From: Moringa oleifera
Lineage: Eukaryota; Streptophyta; Magnoliopsida; Brassicales; Moringaceae
Direction: 5' to 3'
DNA length: 64,000 nucleotides
NCBI GenBank assembly: GCA_021397835.1
Contig: JAJFZO010000433.1
Location: forward strand, 744,001 to 808,000
The position numbers and the translations under genes were made by a program. This document shows positions 61,651 through 64,000 of the stretch, piece after piece. The notes beneath the pieces are model-generated. The model was not told where the DNA came from and did no database searches. It saw only the letters and a list, made by a program, of their open reading frames with translations. Within the stretch, counting starts at the first letter, position 1. Each line of letters opens with the position of its first letter.

Positions 61651-62080
61651 TTCTTACTCTGAAACCTAGGCACCAAGGTCCGACAACTGATCCCACAGCA
61701 AAATCACCAGAAACGATATCAAACCAGGAAGAACTGAGCTTTTTAGCGCACGGACACGAAAAAGAAAAAAAGAGAAAAGATAACAGCAAGAAACCACAGA
61801 GAACTTATTCAGCTATGAATCTGAGCTCGAATTAAGCTCCACAGATCTCAGTACAGGTTAAATGACATGATCTTGTACTGATAGGGCTTAAATAGAGTAC
61901 GAATTTTGAGGATTTCTAGGGTTTGAAAGGCTGCGTGAGAGAGAGAGAATGAGAGAAAAGATGAAATAAGAAGAGAGAGACTTGGTCTCGCTATCTTCGA
62001 TGCATTGTACAGGGGGGCTATCTTTTTCTACTGACCTATCAGTGATAAGCCATCAGTTTATTGATAAGCATGTTAACTTA
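61651..62080 (-). promoter_or_regulatory. Leader and proximal promoter of the TOPLESS-related gene
   Basis: GA-rich patches (61937-61982) and a telo-box (AAACCCTA on the minus strand, 61917-61924) lie 270-330 bp before the ATG. No upstream ATG frame of interest was seen. Confidence 0.45.
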
Positions 62081-64000
62081 TAAAGGACTGCCTGTCAGCT
62101 TATCATTGCGTGAGATGATACTGAAAATGTGGTGGTGCAGCGGATTCGAAGCCACCAATTCAAATCTAGTGAATATTCGCAACACACGTCCAGTCCGGTC
62201 CCCGCTTTTGTTTTTGTAGTGTCGTTTTCGGTCTACACTGACCTTTCCTCTCTCTCTCTCTTTCTTGTTCCATTTTGTCGCGATACCTGAGATTTTGTTT
62301 CTGATTTGACAACTCTTTTCTCGCGATATACGCGGGATTGGATTTTTCAAGGGAATGTTAAGCCCGCCATTTGACTTTCCACGCGCTTTGGAGAGCCAGT
62401 GGGACCTTCTATTTCTATTAATAAATAAAAATGCTTTTTTTCTCCAGTAAATAAGGAAATAAATCCAATTTTTACCTATTTAATATATTTAGAAAATAAA
62501 TCTAATATCATAAGATAAGCCTTTCTCTTTGCTATATTTAGCGAGATACAGGAAAATATCATCTCGCGCATTTATAACTTGCGGGTGGATCCCATTTAAG
62601 ATGTTCGGCTCAAACCACCTTTCCTGAACGCAACCTAACTCTAGAAAACATAAAAAAGGACACGCGCCAAGCACTTTTTGTGGAGCGTGGGGGTCATTGT
62701 TACGAGGGGAAAAGTAGCGAATGGTGTGCACGTTATGCGTCATGATATAACGAAAGAAAACGTCGTGCTTTAATTGGCTATGAATAGGGTTCTTCTCACG
62801 CGCGTTGTTGGATTGAGAATGTACGCGCTCAGCTAATGGTCGGTTAATGTTGCCTTGTCAATTGCTTCACGTCGTGGGTATTATTATTGTCATTATATTC
62901 TTAATTTAATTTATGTCATCCTAATATGATGTGTCCATCACTCTTGCTTTTCAAAAAGCAAATAAGTTTATTATGTTAGAACATGTTCATGTCACTTGTT
63001 GACATAGTATGTTCCCCAAATATTTTAATAAGAATTTCTGTTTATTTTAAAATATAATTATAAATATATTTAAAATAAAAATTTATTATTTTAAAATAAA
63101 AATAAATATATAAAAATATTGTTAATTAAATCAAATTAAATTTTATTAAATATTTAACTTATTATTATTATTATAAAAAATTTAAAACTTAATAATAATA
63201 AATTTTAAAAACTTATATTATTAAATTTTAAAAAATAATTTATCAATTAAAAATTACTTAAATCTAAATCTTTCACAATTGAGTATATAATTTATTTAAA
63301 TTATTTTTTATAAAATTTAATTTAAATCAAATTAATAAATTAATATTCAATTTCTTACTTTTAAATTACTAAAATTCATAATTTTAATTAATAAAATTAT
63401 CGGTTGAAAAAATATGAAGAATAATATATAACTAATTTACTATTTTTTAAACAAAGTTGATATCAAAGCGAATAAGAACACAAAATCTCTTATTTAAATA
63501 GAGAAAAATTTTTAAATCCAATATCATTTTAACGATTTTATTAATTTTATATTTGTAAATATATACTTATTTAAAGAACTATATATTTTTAAAATTAAAA
63601 ATTTGAAAAATGTTGACATGATGATGACAGGCATCTCATTGCCTACAGGGCTTGATAGTATATTAATACAAGTATTTATTTATATATAAAATAAATATTA
63701 TTTAAAATTATAAATAATTTTTTTAATTTTAAGATAAAATGTGCAGTGTAAATTTTTTAAATTTAAATATTTATATTTTAAATTTGATAAATGTTAATAA
63801 AATGATTTTTCATCATTCAAAATCTAATTTAAAATAATTTAAAATTTAAAATAAAAATTAAGATAAATAATAGTTTTTTAATTTTAAATAATACTATATA
63901 TATGAAAAGAAAAGGCTAGTGTGCAGTCTGATGTCACTGACATCCAAGTTGCACAGTGAGATCATTCCATTCTACTGAAAGATGATTTGTCTTTTTGTGA
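62081..64000. other. Intergenic flank
   Basis: The first 800 bp is of mixed composition; the remainder is strongly AT-rich and includes one dispersed-repeat copy. No gene is supported up to the window edge. Confidence 0.65.
63170..63370 (+). repeat. Dispersed AT-rich repeat, copy I
   Basis: Partial match: CACAATTGAGTATATAATTT, then TTTAAATTATTTTTTATAA and AATTTAAATCAAATTAATA in the shared order. Confidence 0.4.

Noticed and set aside
61586..61789. 67-codon minus-strand frame over the TOPLESS-related leader
   Set aside because: It begins at TTG and runs out of frame with the real start at 61650.
62125..62175. tRNA-like B-box pattern (GGATTCGAAGCC)
   Set aside because: No matching A box at the right distance and no cloverleaf could be drawn.

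Overview
The window is nuclear DNA from a plant, almost certainly a eudicot. Evidence: long AT-rich intergenic stretches, many short introns with U-rich ends, and gene families found only in plants (KIN-14 kinesin with a calponin-homology domain, TOPLESS-related corepressor, WAK galacturonan-binding protein, plant PP2C). I cannot name the species. No bacterial, viral, CRISPR or clear transposon-coding content was found.

Layout from left to right: a PHD plus RING zinc-finger protein (minus, 612-3595); a 9 kb AT-rich gene desert; a KIN-14 kinesin of 19 coding exons (plus, 14021-20672); a second AT-rich desert; a PP2C-type phosphatase of 7 coding exons (plus, 26803-30355); a single-exon secreted WAK-like galacturonan-binding protein (minus, 31854-32465); mitochondrial single-stranded DNA-binding protein (minus, 33733-35925); translation initiation factor eIF3 subunit A, 13 coding exons (minus, 37119-43969); an unrecognised basic-protein ORF broken by an in-frame TAG (plus, 45657-46736); splicing factor PRP38 (minus, 47971-50885); and a TOPLESS-related corepressor with 25 coding exons (minus, 51989-61650), followed by AT-rich flank. 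I built the exon models by hand from splice sites, reading phase and family similarity. Each coding model closes in frame: 796, 1100, 427, 203, 213, 1000, 389 and 1127 residues for the intact genes.

The genes are not one pathway. Most are housekeeping functions: chromatin and transcription (PHD/RING, TOPLESS-related), splicing (PRP38), translation (eIF3A), organelle DNA maintenance (mtSSB), the cytoskeleton (kinesin) and signalling (PP2C). Telo-box motifs lie near the starts of PP2C, eIF3A, PRP38 and TOPLESS-related, and a dense TGGGCC (site II) cluster lies upstream of mtSSB, which suits co-expression in dividing cells.

The most notable observations are an AT-AC intron with U12-type signals inside the kinesin motor domain, a 13-residue tandem repeat in the kinesin coiled coil, a perfect 17-bp hairpin with an upstream ORF in its loop in the kinesin leader, a nonsense-interrupted ORF, a GC-AG intron in the PP2C gene, and a degenerate AT-rich dispersed repeat that recurs in most intergenic regions.
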